Origin: Streptomyces sp. TRM68367
GTDB lineage: Bacteria; Actinomycetota; Actinomycetes; Streptomycetales; Streptomycetaceae
DNA length: 64,000 bases
NCBI RefSeq assembly: GCF_014495685.1
Contig: NZ_JACTVI010000033.1
Location: 1 to 64,000 of the forward strand
Direction: 5' to 3'
Shown here: positions 16,177 through 25,593 of the stretch, one piece after another
Layout: each line of letters opens with the position of its first letter
Position numbering within the stretch: position 1 is the first letter of the stretch
Position numbers and translations under genes: made by a program
The notes under the pieces: model-generated
What the model was told of the DNA's origin: nothing
The model's database searches: none
What the model saw: the letters and a program-made list of their open reading frames with translations, nothing else

Positions 16177-17151
16177 TCAGGCTCCCTTGTTCGGGGTGTT
16201 CCAGCCGTTGCCCCACTGCTGCGGGGGCGGTGCCTCGCTCACCGGGTCGGCGTGCGCGTGGTACTCCACCGACTCGGCGGTCAGCTGCATGAACGCCTCC
16301 TCCAGGGAGGCCTGTTGCGGACTCAGCTCGTGCAGCACGATCTGGTGCCGCGCCGCCAGCTCGCCGACCTGCTCCGGCTTGCCGCCGTCGACCTCCAGCA
16401 CGCCGCCGCCAGCCTCGACGACCGTGAGCCCGGCCTGGTTCAGCGCGTCGAGCAGCTGCTCGCGCTGCGGGGTGCGGATCCGGACGTACGAGCGGGAGTT
16501 GCGGGCGATGAAGTCGGCCATGGACGTGTCGGCGAGCAGCCGGCCCTGCCCGATGACGACGAGGTGGTCGGCGGTCAGCGCCATCTCGCTCATCAGGTGG
16601 CTGGAGACGAACACCGTGCGCCCCTGCGCGGCCAGGGACTTCATGAGGTTGCGGATCCAGTGGATGCCCTCGGGGTCGAGGCCGTTGACCGGTTCGTCGA
16701 ACATCAGGATCCGCGGGTCGCCGAGCAGCGCGGCGGCGATGCCGAGCCGCTGGCCCATGCCGAGCGAGAACCCCTTGGCCTTCTTGCGGGCGACCGCCGT
16801 GAGGCCGACGGTGTCGAGCACCTCGGCCACCCGCTTCTTCGGGATGCCGTTGCTCTGCGCGAGGCACAGCAGGTGGTTGTAGGCGCTGCGGCCGCCGTGC
16901 ACGCCCTTGGCCTCCAGCAGGGCGCCGATGTACGTCAGCGGGTCCTTGAGCTCGTCGTAGTGCCTGCCGTCGATCCGGACGTCGCCGGAGGTGGGGTGGT
17001 CGAGCCCGAGGATCATCCGCATGGTGGTCGACTTGCCCGCGCCGTTGGGCCCGAGGAAGCCCGTGACGATGCCCGGCCTGACGGCGAAGGACAGGTTGTT
17101 GACCGCTGTTTTCTCGCCGTACCGCTTCGTCAGTCCCTCCAGCTCAATCAT
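16177..17151 (-). CDS. ABC exporter ATPase (system 2)
   Basis: A 324-residue ATPase with Walker A GPNGAGKST, signature FSLGMGQRLGIAAALLG, Walker B ILMFDEPVNGLDPEG and H-loop FVSSHLMSEM. The C-terminal regulatory part contains ELSPQQASLEEAFMQLT, the segment that usually closes this family (DrrA/SCO5393-like). It is the paralogue of the ATPase at 13914 with very high similarity across the core, showing a tandem duplication of a two-gene unit. It has only a short tail of about 25 residues. Confidence 0.9.
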   Translation of the reverse strand: MIELEGLTKRYGEKTAVNNLSFAVRPGIVTGFLGPNGAGKSTTMRMILGLDHPTSGDVRIDGRHYDELKDPLTYIGALLEAKGVHGGRSAYNHLLCLAQSNGIPKKRVAEVLDTVGLTAVARKKAKGFSLGMGQRLGIAAALLGDPRILMFDEPVNGLDPEGIHWIRNLMKSLAAQGRTVFVSSHLMSEMALTADHLVVIGQGRLLADTSMADFIARNSRSYVRIRTPQREQLLDALNQAGLTVVEAGGGVLEVDGGKPEQVGELAARHQIVLHELSPQQASLEEAFMQLTAESVEYHAHADPVSEAPPPQQWGNGWNTPNKGA

Positions 17152-17160
17152 GCGGCCACG

Positions 17161-17335
17161 CTATGCCGTGCGTTGGGCCGTTGCCACCCCGGCTGGCAGA
17201 CAAAGTCCGACGCCCGCGGCGACGACGGTGCAGACCGTGGTCCACAGGAAGGCGTGGGCCGGTTCGGCACCTCGGCCAGGCCCGGCTGCACGATCACGGC
17301 GAGGACGGCGGTGCGAAGGAGCTGGACGAGATCTT
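17161..17335 (-). pseudogene. remnant of an MFS (DHA2-type) exporter C-terminus
   Basis: On the minus strand the pieces TAVLAVIVQPGLAEV and, after a frame change, AHAFLWTTVCTVVAAGVGLC to a TAG at 17163-17161 match the last two helices of DHA2/EmrB-type drug exporters. Only about 50 codons survive and the upstream part is replaced by other sequence. This accounts for the first half of the 17152-17510 gap. Confidence 0.5.
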
Positions 17336-17372
17336 CCTGCCGCTCGTGCGCCGCGCAGACGGGCGGCGCTGG

Positions 17373-17450
17373 ACCCCTAAGGGGCGGCGGGGCTGTGACA
17401 TTGTGCGGCTCCGCCGCGTGGGCGCGCCCGGCCGCAACGAAGCCGCAGAC
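17373..17450 (+). repeat. dispersed Streptomyces intergenic repeat
   Basis: CCTAAGGGGCGGCGGGGCTG, then TGCGGCTCCGCCGCGTGGGC and GCGCCCGGCCGCAACGAAGC match the common streptomycete intergenic element (AGGGGCGCGGGGCTGT... GCGGCTCCGCCGCGTGGGCG), recalled from other genomes. It has an internal dyad GCGGCTCCGCCGC. It carries no gene. Confidence 0.7.
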
Positions 17451-17458
17451 AACGACAA

Positions 17459-17489
17459 AGGCCCGCACCCCCAAAGGAAGTGCGGGCCT
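17459..17489. terminator. hairpin downstream of filP
   Basis: AGGCCCGCAC at 17459-17468 pairs perfectly with GTGCGGGCCT at 17480-17489, 22 bases past the filP stop. Confidence 0.85.
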
Positions 17490-17510
17490 CAGCCGTACTA
17501 ACCCAAACCC

Positions 17511-18446
17511 TTACCGGGACTGCTGAGCCGGAACCCCCCGGGAGATCGGCTCCTCCTCGGCCGGCGTACCCGCGGCAGCGACCGCGGCACCGGTGAGCGT
17601 GGCAAGCATCTCGCGCACGTTGGTCAGCTGGGCGTTGATCGAGTCGCGGCGGTTGGTCAGCGCAGCGAGCTCGCGCTCGGATTCCGAACGGATCCGGTCG
17701 GCCTTGGCGTTGGCATCGGCCACGATGTCCTCGGCCTGACGCTGAGCCGTCTCCACCGTCTGGCGGGCACGGCGCTCGGCATCCGTACGCAGCTTCTCCG
17801 CCTCCAGGCGCAGCTGCTCCGCCCGGTGCTCGATCTCGGCGAGCCGCTTCTCGGCCTTGGCCTGACGGGAGGCCAGATCGCGCTCGGACTGCTCGCGGCG
17901 CTTGGCGAGGTTCGTCTCGAAGTCCGCCGCGGCCTGGGCGGCCTTGGCACGCGTCTCCTCGAAGAGGGCGTCGGCCTCCTCGCGCTTGGACTGCGCGTCC
18001 TTCTGCGCCTCGGCCCGCAGCTGCGAGGCGTCGCTCTTGGCCTTCTCGACGATCCGGACGCCCTCGTCCTCCGCCTTGGCCTTGCGTTCCGTGGAGTAGG
18101 CCTCGGCGTCGTTGCGCACCTGCTGGGCGGCCGACTCGGCGAGTTCGCGGTGCTGCTCGGCCGCGCGCCGCGCCTCCTCGCGCAGATCCTTCGCCTCTTC
18201 CTCGGCGAGACGGAGGATCTTCTCCACGCGCGCGCCGAGGCCCGCGTACGACGGCTCGGCGTCGTTGATCTGGGCCTGGGCGTTCTGCGTTTCGAGGTGG
18301 AGCTCCTCGATGCGCTTTTCCAGAGCGGTGATGCGGGCGAGAGCGCTGTCACGGTCGGAGACGAGCTTGGAGATACGTTCGTCCACCTGAGCGCGGTCGT
18401 ACCCACGCCGCACAAGCTCGAAGCCGTAGGGGGAAGTGTCGCTCAT
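17511..18446 (-). CDS. filP: FilP, filament-forming coiled-coil cytoskeletal protein
   Basis: A 311-residue protein, nearly the same length as S. coelicolor FilP. The N-terminus, MSDTSPYGFELVRRGYDRAQ, is the conserved DivIVA-like head, followed by a long uninterrupted coiled coil from about residue 15 to 270 that is rich in Ala, Glu, Arg and Lys. A short Ala/Pro tail closes the protein. FilP forms intermediate-filament-like networks near hyphal tips and gives mechanical stiffness; it works with DivIVA and Scy. AGGAAC precedes the ATG. It lies just downstream of scy on the same strand, as in other streptomycetes, with a 183-base gap that probably has its own promoter. Confidence 0.95.
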   Translation of the reverse strand: MSDTSPYGFELVRRGYDRAQVDERISKLVSDRDSALARITALEKRIEELHLETQNAQAQINDAEPSYAGLGARVEKILRLAEEEAKDLREEARRAAEQHRELAESAAQQVRNDAEAYSTERKAKAEDEGVRIVEKAKSDASQLRAEAQKDAQSKREEADALFEETRAKAAQAAADFETNLAKRREQSERDLASRQAKAEKRLAEIEHRAEQLRLEAEKLRTDAERRARQTVETAQRQAEDIVADANAKADRIRSESERELAALTNRRDSINAQLTNVREMLATLTGAAVAAAGTPAEEEPISRGVPAQQSR

Positions 18447-18629
18447 GGGGTTCCTGTCGAATGAGACCGGTGAGGTGATAGGTGGAATCCTAGGGGCCGA
18501 AGCGGTGTGTCATCGAGCGGATGCGTGTTTGATCTGGAGAATGACACCCCTTTTGGGTGGCTGACCGCCGGACGGCTTGCCAAAGATTTGGTCAAAGGCC
18601 CCAGAAAACACCGGAACCGGTCCTCCCCG

Positions 18630-21600
18630 CTAGCTCTCTGACGACTTGCCACCCGAACGTGGGGCGCCGACCGTGGCGCCCGCCTTGACTCCGCCGTCCT
18701 TGTTCGGCGACGGGGCCTCAAAGGACTCCAACGCCTCCAGGACGTCCTGGACACGGGAGATCTCGGCGTTGATGTCCTCGCGGCGGCGGACCAGGACCTC
18801 CAGCTCGCGCCGGCCCTCCTCGACCGTGCGCTTGGCCTCGCGGACCGCCTCGGCCTTGAGCTCCTCGGCCTCCTTGACGAGCGCCGACTTCTTCTGCTCG
18901 GCCTCCTTCAGCAGGCCCTCCGCCTTCTTGACGGCGGCGATGCGCACCTTGCCGGCCTCGGAATTGGCCTCCGAGACGATCTCCTTGGCCTTCGCCTGGG
19001 CCTTGGCGAGCTGCTCCTCGGCGGCCTTGACGAGCGAGTCGCAGCGGTCGCCCGCCGACTTCATCGTCTCGGCGGCCTCGCGGCGGGCCCGCTCGTGCAG
19101 GTCCTCGATCTCGGTGGTGATGCGGTCGCGCAGCTCCTCGGCGCGCTCCCTGATCTGCGTGGCGTCCCGGCGGGCCCCGACCAGCAGCTCGTCCGCGTCC
19201 GTACGGGCCTTCTCCACCAGAGCGTTGCCCTCGACCGTCGCCTCGGAAACCAGCCGGTCGGCCTCCTTACGGGCCGCGCCCACCATCGTGTCGGCCTGCG
19301 ACTCGGCCTCCGCGGTGGTCTTGTGCGCCTGCTGCTGCGCCTCGGTGAGCAGCTTGTCGGCCTCGGCCGTGGTCTCCGAGATGAGCTTGTCGACCTGCTC
19401 GGCCGCCTCCGAACGCCGCTTGTTGGCGTCCTTGCGGGCCTCGTCCAGCGTCCGGTCGGCCTCCTCGCGCGCGGAGGTCACCAGCCGCTCGGCCTCCTCG
19501 TCCGCCTCCGCCTTGACCCGCTCCGCATCGGAGCGCAGCCGCTCGGCGTGCTGCTGCGCGGAGCCGACCGTCTCGGCGGCCTCGGTCCGCATCCGCTCCG
19601 CGTCGCTGGTGGCGTCCCCGACGAGCTGCTCGGCCCGGGCGACCGAATCGGCCCGCACCCGCTCCGCCTCGTCGGCGGCCTCGGTCCTGACCCGCTCGGC
19701 CTCGGTGAGCGCCTCCGTACGGACCCGTTCGGCCTCCGCGGCCGTCTCCGACGTGAGCCGCTCCGCCTCGGCGGTCACCTCGGTGATGAGGGTGTCCGCC
19801 TGCGTCGCCGCGTCCGACCGGATGCGGTTGGCGTCCTCGCGAGCGTCCGCCCGGGTGCGTGAGGCGGCCTGGTCGGCCTCGGCGAGCTTGTCCGAGGCCT
19901 CCGTACGCACCCGCTGGGCGTGCTCGGAGACGTCCGCCCGGATCCGCTCGGCCTCCGCGACCGCCTCGGACACCGTGCGCTCCGCGAGCACCTCGGCGGC
20001 CTCGGCCTCCTCCCGCGCCTCACGCCGCAGGCGGCCCGCGTCCTCGCCGGCCCGCTCCCGCTCGGCGTAGGCGTCGGCGCGGACCCGGTCCGCCTCCTCC
20101 TGGGCCTCCTGCCGCATACGCTCCGCCGCGTGCTCGGCGGCCGAGCGCAGCCCGGTGATCTCCTCCTGGGCCTGCTCGTGCAGCCCGGCCACCGAGTCCC
20201 GCACCTGCTGGGCGTGCTGCTCGGCGGCGGACACCATCTCCGTGGCGCGCCGGTCGGCCTCCTCGACCAGCCGCACCGCCTCGGCCTGCGCCTCCTCCAC
20301 GCGCGTGCGTGCGGCGGCCAGCAGCTCCTCGCTCTGCTCGCGGGCCCGGTCGCGCTCCTGGTCGGCCTCCTGCCGGGCGGCGCCGAGGACTTCCTCGGCC
20401 TCGCGGCGGCGCCGGGCGGCCTCCTCCTGGGCGGCGGCCAGCGTCTCCGAGGCCTCCGTGCCGAGCCGCTCGGCGGCAGCCTGCGCCTCCGCGCGCACCC
20501 GGTCCGCGCTGTCCTGCGCCTCCGCCTTCAGCCGCTCCGCCTCGGACGCGGCCTCCGAGCGCAGCCGTACGGCGTAGGCCTCGCCCTCCGCGCGGGAGGC
20601 GGACGCGTCCGACGCCGCCTCGTTGCGCAGCCGCTCGGCCTCCTCCTCGGCCTGCTGCTGGAGCGTACGGATCCGCTCGGCCGCCTCGTTGCGCAGCCGC
20701 TCGGCCTCCTCGGCGGCCTCGCGGCGGATCCGCGAGGCCTCCTCACGGGCGTCGGCGAGCGCCTGCTCGGCGGACGCGAGCCGCTCCTCGGCCTCCGTGT
20801 GCAGCCGGGTCAGCTCCTCGGCGGCCTTCGCCTGCCTGGCCTCGACCGCGCGCTCGGTCTCCTCGCGCAGCTCGCGCGCGGCCCGCTCGGCGTCGGCCAC
20901 GAGGGCCTCGGCCTCCTCGGCGGCCTCCTCGCGGTGCCGCTCGGCCTCCGCGCGGGTGCGCTGGAGGGTCTCCTCGGCCTGCCGGCGCAGCGTCGTCGCG
21001 CGCTCGATGGCCTCGGTACGGACCTTCTCGCTGTCCGTCTGGGCGGTCGTGCGCAGCTCGTCCGCGTCCGCCTTCGCCTTGGCGAGCAGCTCCTCGGCGG
21101 ACCCGGCCGCCTCCTCGATCTGCGCCACGGCCTCCTTGCGGGCCTCGGCGCGGATCTTCTCGCCCTCGGCGACCGCGTCGGCGCGCAGCTGCTCGGCCTC
21201 GCCGCGCAGCCGGCGGGCCTCCTCCTGCAGCTCGACCGTCTTGGCGCGGTACTCCTTGGTGTCATCCTTCGCCGCGCCCTTGAGCTGCTCGGCGATGTCG
21301 TGCGCCTCGGCGCGCAGCCGGTCCGCCTCGGCCTCGGCCTCCGTGCGGATCCGCTCCGCCTCCTCGGCCGCGGCCTTGGTGGTCTGCTTGGCTTTCTCCT
21401 GCGCCTTGTTGAGGACGTCCTCGGCGGTCTTGGCCGCCTTGGACAGGGCGGTCGCGCTCTCCTCGGCGGTGATCGTACGGGCCTTCTCCTCGGCCTCCGC
21501 GACGATCTTCTCGGCCTCGGCGCGGGCGTCCGCGACCAGCTGCTCGGCCTCGGACTTGGTGGACTCGGCGTCCTTGGTGGCCTCCTCGACCAGCCGGGCG

Positions 21601-22544
21601 ACCTGCTCCTTCGCCGTACGCGTGCGCTGTTCGTTGGCCGACTCGGCGCTCGACAGGGCCTTGGCGGCGGACTCCTTGGCCTCGGCGACCAGCTTCTCGG
21701 CCTCCGACTGCGCCTTGCGCAGCGCCTCCTCGGCCTCCGTCATGCGCCGCTCGGCGGCCTTGCTCAGCTCCTGAGCCTCGCGGCGCGCGGACTCCGACTC
21801 GGTGGCCGTGGAGGTGCGCAGCTGCTCGGCGTGGTCGGTGGCCTCCTGCGCCTGCGTGGAGGCGGCGTTCAGCAGCCGCTCGGCGTCCGTGCGGGCCCGG
21901 CGCAGGATCTGCTCGGCCTCCGTACGTGCCGACTCGGCCTCGCTCTGCAGCCGCTGCCGGGCCTCCGCGGTCAGCCGCTCCGCCTCGGCGCGGGCGGTGG
22001 CCATCGCCTGCTCGGCCTCGGCGCGGGACTCCTCCAGCAGGCGGCGGGCCTGCTGCTCGGAGCGGGAGCGCAGCTGCTCCGCCCAGGCCACGTTCTCGTT
22101 GACGTGCGACTCGACGGTCTGCCGGCGCTCGGCCAGCTCCTGGTCGAGCTGCTGGCGGCGCGTCACCGCCTCCTGGTGCAGTTCCGACTGGAGCCGGGCC
22201 GCCTGCTCTGCGTGCTCCTGGAGGATGCGCTGGGTCTGGGCGCGGGCGTTGCTCAGTTCGCGCTCGGCGTCGGCGCGGATCTGGTCCGCCTGCATCTGCG
22301 CGTTGCGCAGCAACTGCTCGGTCTGGTAGCCGAGGTCGCCGCCGTCGAAGGCGGGCCGGGACATGATGGTGCGGCGCGCCTCGTGCAGCTTGGCGCGCAG
22401 CACCTCGACCTGGTAGCCGAGGTCCTCGGCATGCTGGATCGCCTTTTCCCGCTCGGTCTTCAGCCGCTTCATCTCGGCCTCGAACCGAGAGAGGTGGTCG
22501 ACGTCAGCCGCCGGCTCTCGCTCCTGGCTCTCGTAGCCCCGCAC
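18630..22544 (-). CDS. scy: Scy, giant coiled-coil polarity protein
   Basis: A protein of about 1304 residues that is almost entirely coiled coil, made of near-endless EAERLRxEA-type units with hendecad and 51-residue-like periodicity. The start RGYESQEREPAADVDHLSRF is the conserved Scy head. Scy organises the polarisome at hyphal tips with DivIVA and FilP and helps to choose new branch points. The C-terminus after VLVRRREDINAEISRVQDVL resembles the end of FilP (RRDSINAQLTNVREML), so the pair share ancestry. GTG 22544 is chosen because known homologues start with this residue; an in-frame GTG at 22586 would add 14 residues. The large open frames on the opposite strand are composition artefacts. 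Confidence 0.95.
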   Translation of the reverse strand: MRGYESQEREPAADVDHLSRFEAEMKRLKTEREKAIQHAEDLGYQVEVLRAKLHEARRTIMSRPAFDGGDLGYQTEQLLRNAQMQADQIRADAERELSNARAQTQRILQEHAEQAARLQSELHQEAVTRRQQLDQELAERRQTVESHVNENVAWAEQLRSRSEQQARRLLEESRAEAEQAMATARAEAERLTAEARQRLQSEAESARTEAEQILRRARTDAERLLNAASTQAQEATDHAEQLRTSTATESESARREAQELSKAAERRMTEAEEALRKAQSEAEKLVAEAKESAAKALSSAESANEQRTRTAKEQVARLVEEATKDAESTKSEAEQLVADARAEAEKIVAEAEEKARTITAEESATALSKAAKTAEDVLNKAQEKAKQTTKAAAEEAERIRTEAEAEADRLRAEAHDIAEQLKGAAKDDTKEYRAKTVELQEEARRLRGEAEQLRADAVAEGEKIRAEARKEAVAQIEEAAGSAEELLAKAKADADELRTTAQTDSEKVRTEAIERATTLRRQAEETLQRTRAEAERHREEAAEEAEALVADAERAARELREETERAVEARQAKAAEELTRLHTEAEERLASAEQALADAREEASRIRREAAEEAERLRNEAAERIRTLQQQAEEEAERLRNEAASDASASRAEGEAYAVRLRSEAASEAERLKAEAQDSADRVRAEAQAAAERLGTEASETLAAAQEEAARRRREAEEVLGAARQEADQERDRAREQSEELLAAARTRVEEAQAEAVRLVEEADRRATEMVSAAEQHAQQVRDSVAGLHEQAQEEITGLRSAAEHAAERMRQEAQEEADRVRADAYAERERAGEDAGRLRREAREEAEAAEVLAERTVSEAVAEAERIRADVSEHAQRVRTEASDKLAEADQAASRTRADAREDANRIRSDAATQADTLITEVTAEAERLTSETAAEAERVRTEALTEAERVRTEAADEAERVRADSVARAEQLVGDATSDAERMRTEAAETVGSAQQHAERLRSDAERVKAEADEEAERLVTSAREEADRTLDEARKDANKRRSEAAEQVDKLISETTAEADKLLTEAQQQAHKTTAEAESQADTMVGAARKEADRLVSEATVEGNALVEKARTDADELLVGARRDATQIRERAEELRDRITTEIEDLHERARREAAETMKSAGDRCDSLVKAAEEQLAKAQAKAKEIVSEANSEAGKVRIAAVKKAEGLLKEAEQKKSALVKEAEELKAEAVREAKRTVEEGRRELEVLVRRREDINAEISRVQDVLEALESFEAPSPNKDGGVKAGATVGAPRSGGKSSES

Positions 22545-22777
22545 TGCGCGGTCCCATCCGTCCCCTGGTCGCAAGTCTCTCCACACGAGCTCCGTCCATC
22601 CGCCGAACGGGGCCCCCGGGGAATGGTGTCAGATCAACGGCGGAGCATGGGCTGCTGCCCCGGCGCACGTCCCCCTAAACCGGACCCCGGACAGGTCCCG
22701 CCTTATCCGGGCAGGACCTCGGTCACCCTGGCTGAGCGGCGACCGAACCCAACCCTACCGGCCCTTATGTACGGCGG

Positions 22778-23218
22778 TCAGTGCTCAGGTGACTCAACAG
22801 GCGCAGAAGTGACCAGTTCTGTCAGTACGCCATGGCAGTCCTTCGGATGCAGGAATGTGATCCGTGACCCCATGGAACCGCGTCGCGGCTCCTCGTACAG
22901 CACGCGTACGCCCTTGTCCCTGATGCCGGCCGATTCGGCGTCGACGTCCGCCGTACCGAACGCGATGTGGTGCACGCCCTCGCCGTTCTTCGCGAGCCAC
23001 TTGGCGACCGTGGAGTCCTCGCGGACCGGTTCCAGCAGCTGGAGGTACGACGAGCCGCCGTCCGACGTATCGTTGATCTTGAGCATGGCCTCGCGCACGC
23101 CCTGCTCCTCGTTGACCTCGGTGTGGAACACCTCGAAGCCGTAGGTGGCCCGGTAGAACTCGACGGTCGCGTCGAGGTCATGACAGGCGATTCCGATGTG
23201 GTCGATTCGCGTCAGCAT
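22778..23218 (-). CDS. methylmalonyl-CoA epimerase
   Basis: A 146-residue vicinal-oxygen-chelate protein. It opens MLTRIDHIGIACHDLDATVE, which holds the first metal ligand (His7). EGVHHIAFGTADVDAE carries another and ITFLHPKDCHGVLTEL is the C-terminal metal-binding strand. It interconverts (2R)- and (2S)-methylmalonyl-CoA, linking propionyl-CoA carboxylation with methylmalonyl-CoA mutase and polyketide extender supply. It is divergent from the acetyl-CoA acetyltransferase gene across 149 bases. It is complete. Confidence 0.95.
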   Translation of the reverse strand: MLTRIDHIGIACHDLDATVEFYRATYGFEVFHTEVNEEQGVREAMLKINDTSDGGSSYLQLLEPVREDSTVAKWLAKNGEGVHHIAFGTADVDAESAGIRDKGVRVLYEEPRRGSMGSRITFLHPKDCHGVLTELVTSAPVESPEH

Positions 23219-23367
23219 GGAATCAGTGCAGCGCTGATGAGGTGGTTACGCAACGTGCGCGCGATCACACCGACAGCCCGGTGACGGCACGGAGTGCCAC
23301 TCAGTACATTCGAAGTAAACCCTCGTTCACTCCTCGGCTGTGCAGGCCGGTAAGGGGATTGCAGCTC

Positions 23368-24591
23368 ATGTCTTCAGGAACCTCTGGAACTTCCGGGACG
23401 AACGGCACGACGTCCGTGATCGTCGCGGGTGCCCGTACCCCGATGGGGCGGTTGCTCGGCTCGCTGAAGTCCTTCTCCGGAGCCGACCTCGGCGGCTTCG
23501 CGATCAAGGCCGCCCTCGACCGTGCGGGGGTCGGTGGCGACCAGGTGCAGTACGTGATCATGGGTCAGGTGCTGCAGGCCGGGGCAGGGCAGATCCCGGC
23601 GCGGCAGGCCGCGGTCAAGGCCGGGATCCCGATGAGCATCCCGGCGCTCACCGTCAACAAGGTGTGCCTGTCCGGTCTGGACGCGATCGCGCTGGCGGAC
23701 CAGCTGATCCGGGCCGGCGAGTTCGACGTGATCGTCGCCGGTGGGCAGGAGTCGATGACGAACGCCCCGCATCTGCTTCCGAAGTCCCGCTCGGGATTCA
23801 AGTACGGCGCGGTCGAGATGCTCGACGCCATGGCGTACGACGGGCTGACCGACCCCTTCGAGAACATCGCCATGGGCGCGTCCACGGAGAAGCACAACAC
23901 GCGGCTGGGGATCCGGCGCGAGGAGCAGGATGCCGTGGCCGCGCTGTCGCACCAGCGGGCGGCGGCGGCCCAGAAGAACGGGATCTTCGAGGCCGAGATC
24001 ACGCCGGTGGAGATTCCGCAGCGAAAGGGTGACCCGGTACTGGTGAGCCAGGACGAGGGGATCCGCGGCGACACGACCGCGGAGTCCCTGGGCAGGCTGC
24101 GGCCGGCGTTCGCCGAGGACGGCACGATCACGGCCGGGTCCTCCTCGCAGATCTCGGACGGTGCGGCGGCCGTGGTCGTGATGAGCAAGGCCAAGGCGCA
24201 GGAGCTGGGCCTGGAGTGGATCGCGGAGATCGGCGCGCACGGGAACGTTGCGGGGCCGGACAACTCGCTGCACTCCCAGCCCTCGAACGCGATCCTGCAC
24301 GCGCTGAAGAAGGAGGGGCTCGACGTCTCCGACCTCGACCTCGTCGAGATCAACGAGGCGTTCGCCGCGGTGGCCGTGCAGTCAATGAAGGACCTCGGCG
24401 TGTCCACAGAAAAGGTGAACGTCAACGGCGGTGCCATTGCTCTCGGTCACCCGATCGGGATGTCCGGGGCGCGGCTCGTACTGCATCTCGCGCTGGAGCT
24501 GAAGCGGCGCGGTGGCGGTGTCGGGGCGGCGGCGCTGTGCGGTGGCGGTGGCCAGGGTGACGCGCTGGTCGTGCGGGTACCCAAGGCGTAG
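23368..24591 (+). CDS. acetyl-CoA C-acetyltransferase (thiolase)
   Basis: A 407-residue thiolase. A Thr/Gly/Ser-rich N-terminus (SSGTSGTSGTNGTT) precedes SVIVAGARTPMGRLLG. The nucleophile is Cys100 in NKVCLSGLDA. GGAIALGHPIGMSGAR provides the catalytic His and ALCGGGGQGDAL the second Cys. It condenses two acetyl-CoA to acetoacetyl-CoA or the reverse, and could feed the 3-hydroxybutyryl-CoA dehydrogenase at 5637. ATG 23368 has AAGGGGA upstream. The MeaB gene starts 45 bases downstream on the same strand, so they are probably an operon. Confidence 0.95.
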   Translation: MSSGTSGTSGTNGTTSVIVAGARTPMGRLLGSLKSFSGADLGGFAIKAALDRAGVGGDQVQYVIMGQVLQAGAGQIPARQAAVKAGIPMSIPALTVNKVCLSGLDAIALADQLIRAGEFDVIVAGGQESMTNAPHLLPKSRSGFKYGAVEMLDAMAYDGLTDPFENIAMGASTEKHNTRLGIRREEQDAVAALSHQRAAAAQKNGIFEAEITPVEIPQRKGDPVLVSQDEGIRGDTTAESLGRLRPAFAEDGTITAGSSSQISDGAAAVVVMSKAKAQELGLEWIAEIGAHGNVAGPDNSLHSQPSNAILHALKKEGLDVSDLDLVEINEAFAAVAVQSMKDLGVSTEKVNVNGGAIALGHPIGMSGARLVLHLALELKRRGGGVGAAALCGGGGQGDALVVRVPKA

Positions 24592-24636
24592 CGGTTCGCC
24601 TGTCCGCGCTGGTCTCTTCTCGTGAACGGAGCTGTG

Positions 24637-25593
24637 ATGCAGGACGTCTCCACGCTGGTGGCCCAGGCCAGGAAGGGGCGGCCGCGGGCCGTGGCCCGGC
24701 TGATCTCGCTGGTGGAGGGGGCGTCCCCGCAGCTGAGGGAGGTCATGGCGGCGCTGGCGCCGCTGACCGGCGGGGCGTACGTGGTGGGGCTGACCGGGTC
24801 GCCCGGGGTCGGCAAGTCGACGTCGACCTCGGCGCTGGTGACGGCGTACCGCAAGCAGGGCAGGCGGGTCGGGGTGCTGGCGGTGGATCCGTCGTCGCCG
24901 TTCTCCGGGGGCGCGCTGCTCGGTGACCGGGTCCGGATGTCGGAGCACGCGTCGGATCCCGGTGTCTACATCCGCTCCATGGCGACGCGAGGCCACCTCG
25001 GGGGTCTGGCCTGGGCCGCCCCGCAGGCCATCCGCGTGCTGGACGCGGCGGGCTGTGACGTGATCCTGGTCGAGACGGTGGGCGTGGGCCAGTCGGAGGT
25101 GGAGATCGCGTCGCAGGCGGACACGTCGGTGGTGCTGCTGGCGCCGGGGATGGGTGACGGGATCCAGGCGGCGAAGGCCGGGATCCTGGAGATCGGGGAC
25201 GTCTACGTCGTCAACAAGGCCGACCGGGACGGCGCCGACGCGACGGCCCGCGAGCTGAACCACATGCTGGGCCTGGGCGAGTCCCGGGCGCCGGGTGACT
25301 GGCGTCCGCCGATCGTGAAGACGGTCGCTTCCCGGGGTGAGGGTGTCGACGAGGTGGTGGAGGCCCTGGAGAAGCACCGGGCCTGGATGGAGGAGCGGGG
25401 CGTCCTCACGGAACGCCGCCTGACCCGGGCCGCCCACGAGGTCGAAACCATCGCGGTCACCGCCCTTCGCGAACGCATCGGCGACCTCCACGGCGACCGC
25501 CGCCTCAGCGCCCTCGCGGAACGCATCGTCACCGGTGACCTGGACCCGTACCGTGCGGCGGACGAACTGGTTACCGGGTTGACGCGCGGCTGA
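24637..25593 (+). CDS. meaB: MeaB/ArgK-type GTPase, chaperone of B12-dependent acyl-CoA mutase
   Basis: A 318-residue G3E GTPase. P-loop GSPGVGKST lies at 54-62; VDPSSPFSGGALLGDRVRM and RSMATRGHLGGL are the switch regions; VETVGVGQSEVE is the G3 motif; VVNKADRDGAD is NKxD. MeaB proteins protect methylmalonyl- or isobutyryl-CoA mutase and help load adenosylcobalamin. It sits with the epimerase and thiolase, and the mutase IcmA is encoded 17 kb away in the window. I start at ATG 24637 with GGAG upstream; a GTG at 24622 is also possible. Confidence 0.95.
   Translation: MQDVSTLVAQARKGRPRAVARLISLVEGASPQLREVMAALAPLTGGAYVVGLTGSPGVGKSTSTSALVTAYRKQGRRVGVLAVDPSSPFSGGALLGDRVRMSEHASDPGVYIRSMATRGHLGGLAWAAPQAIRVLDAAGCDVILVETVGVGQSEVEIASQADTSVVLLAPGMGDGIQAAKAGILEIGDVYVVNKADRDGADATARELNHMLGLGESRAPGDWRPPIVKTVASRGEGVDEVVEALEKHRAWMEERGVLTERRLTRAAHEVETIAVTALRERIGDLHGDRRLSALAERIVTGDLDPYRAADELVTGLTRG

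Noticed and set aside
18630..22544. Regular repeats that could suggest a CRISPR array or tandem-repeat element
   Set aside because: The periodicity is that of coiled-coil codons within scy; units are degenerate and have no spacer structure.
19920..23144. Very long plus-strand ORF (over 1000 codons) opposite scy
   Set aside because: It is antisense to the repetitive, GC-biased coiled-coil gene; the product is Leu/Gly/Arg noise with no domain, and Scy itself is unmistakable.
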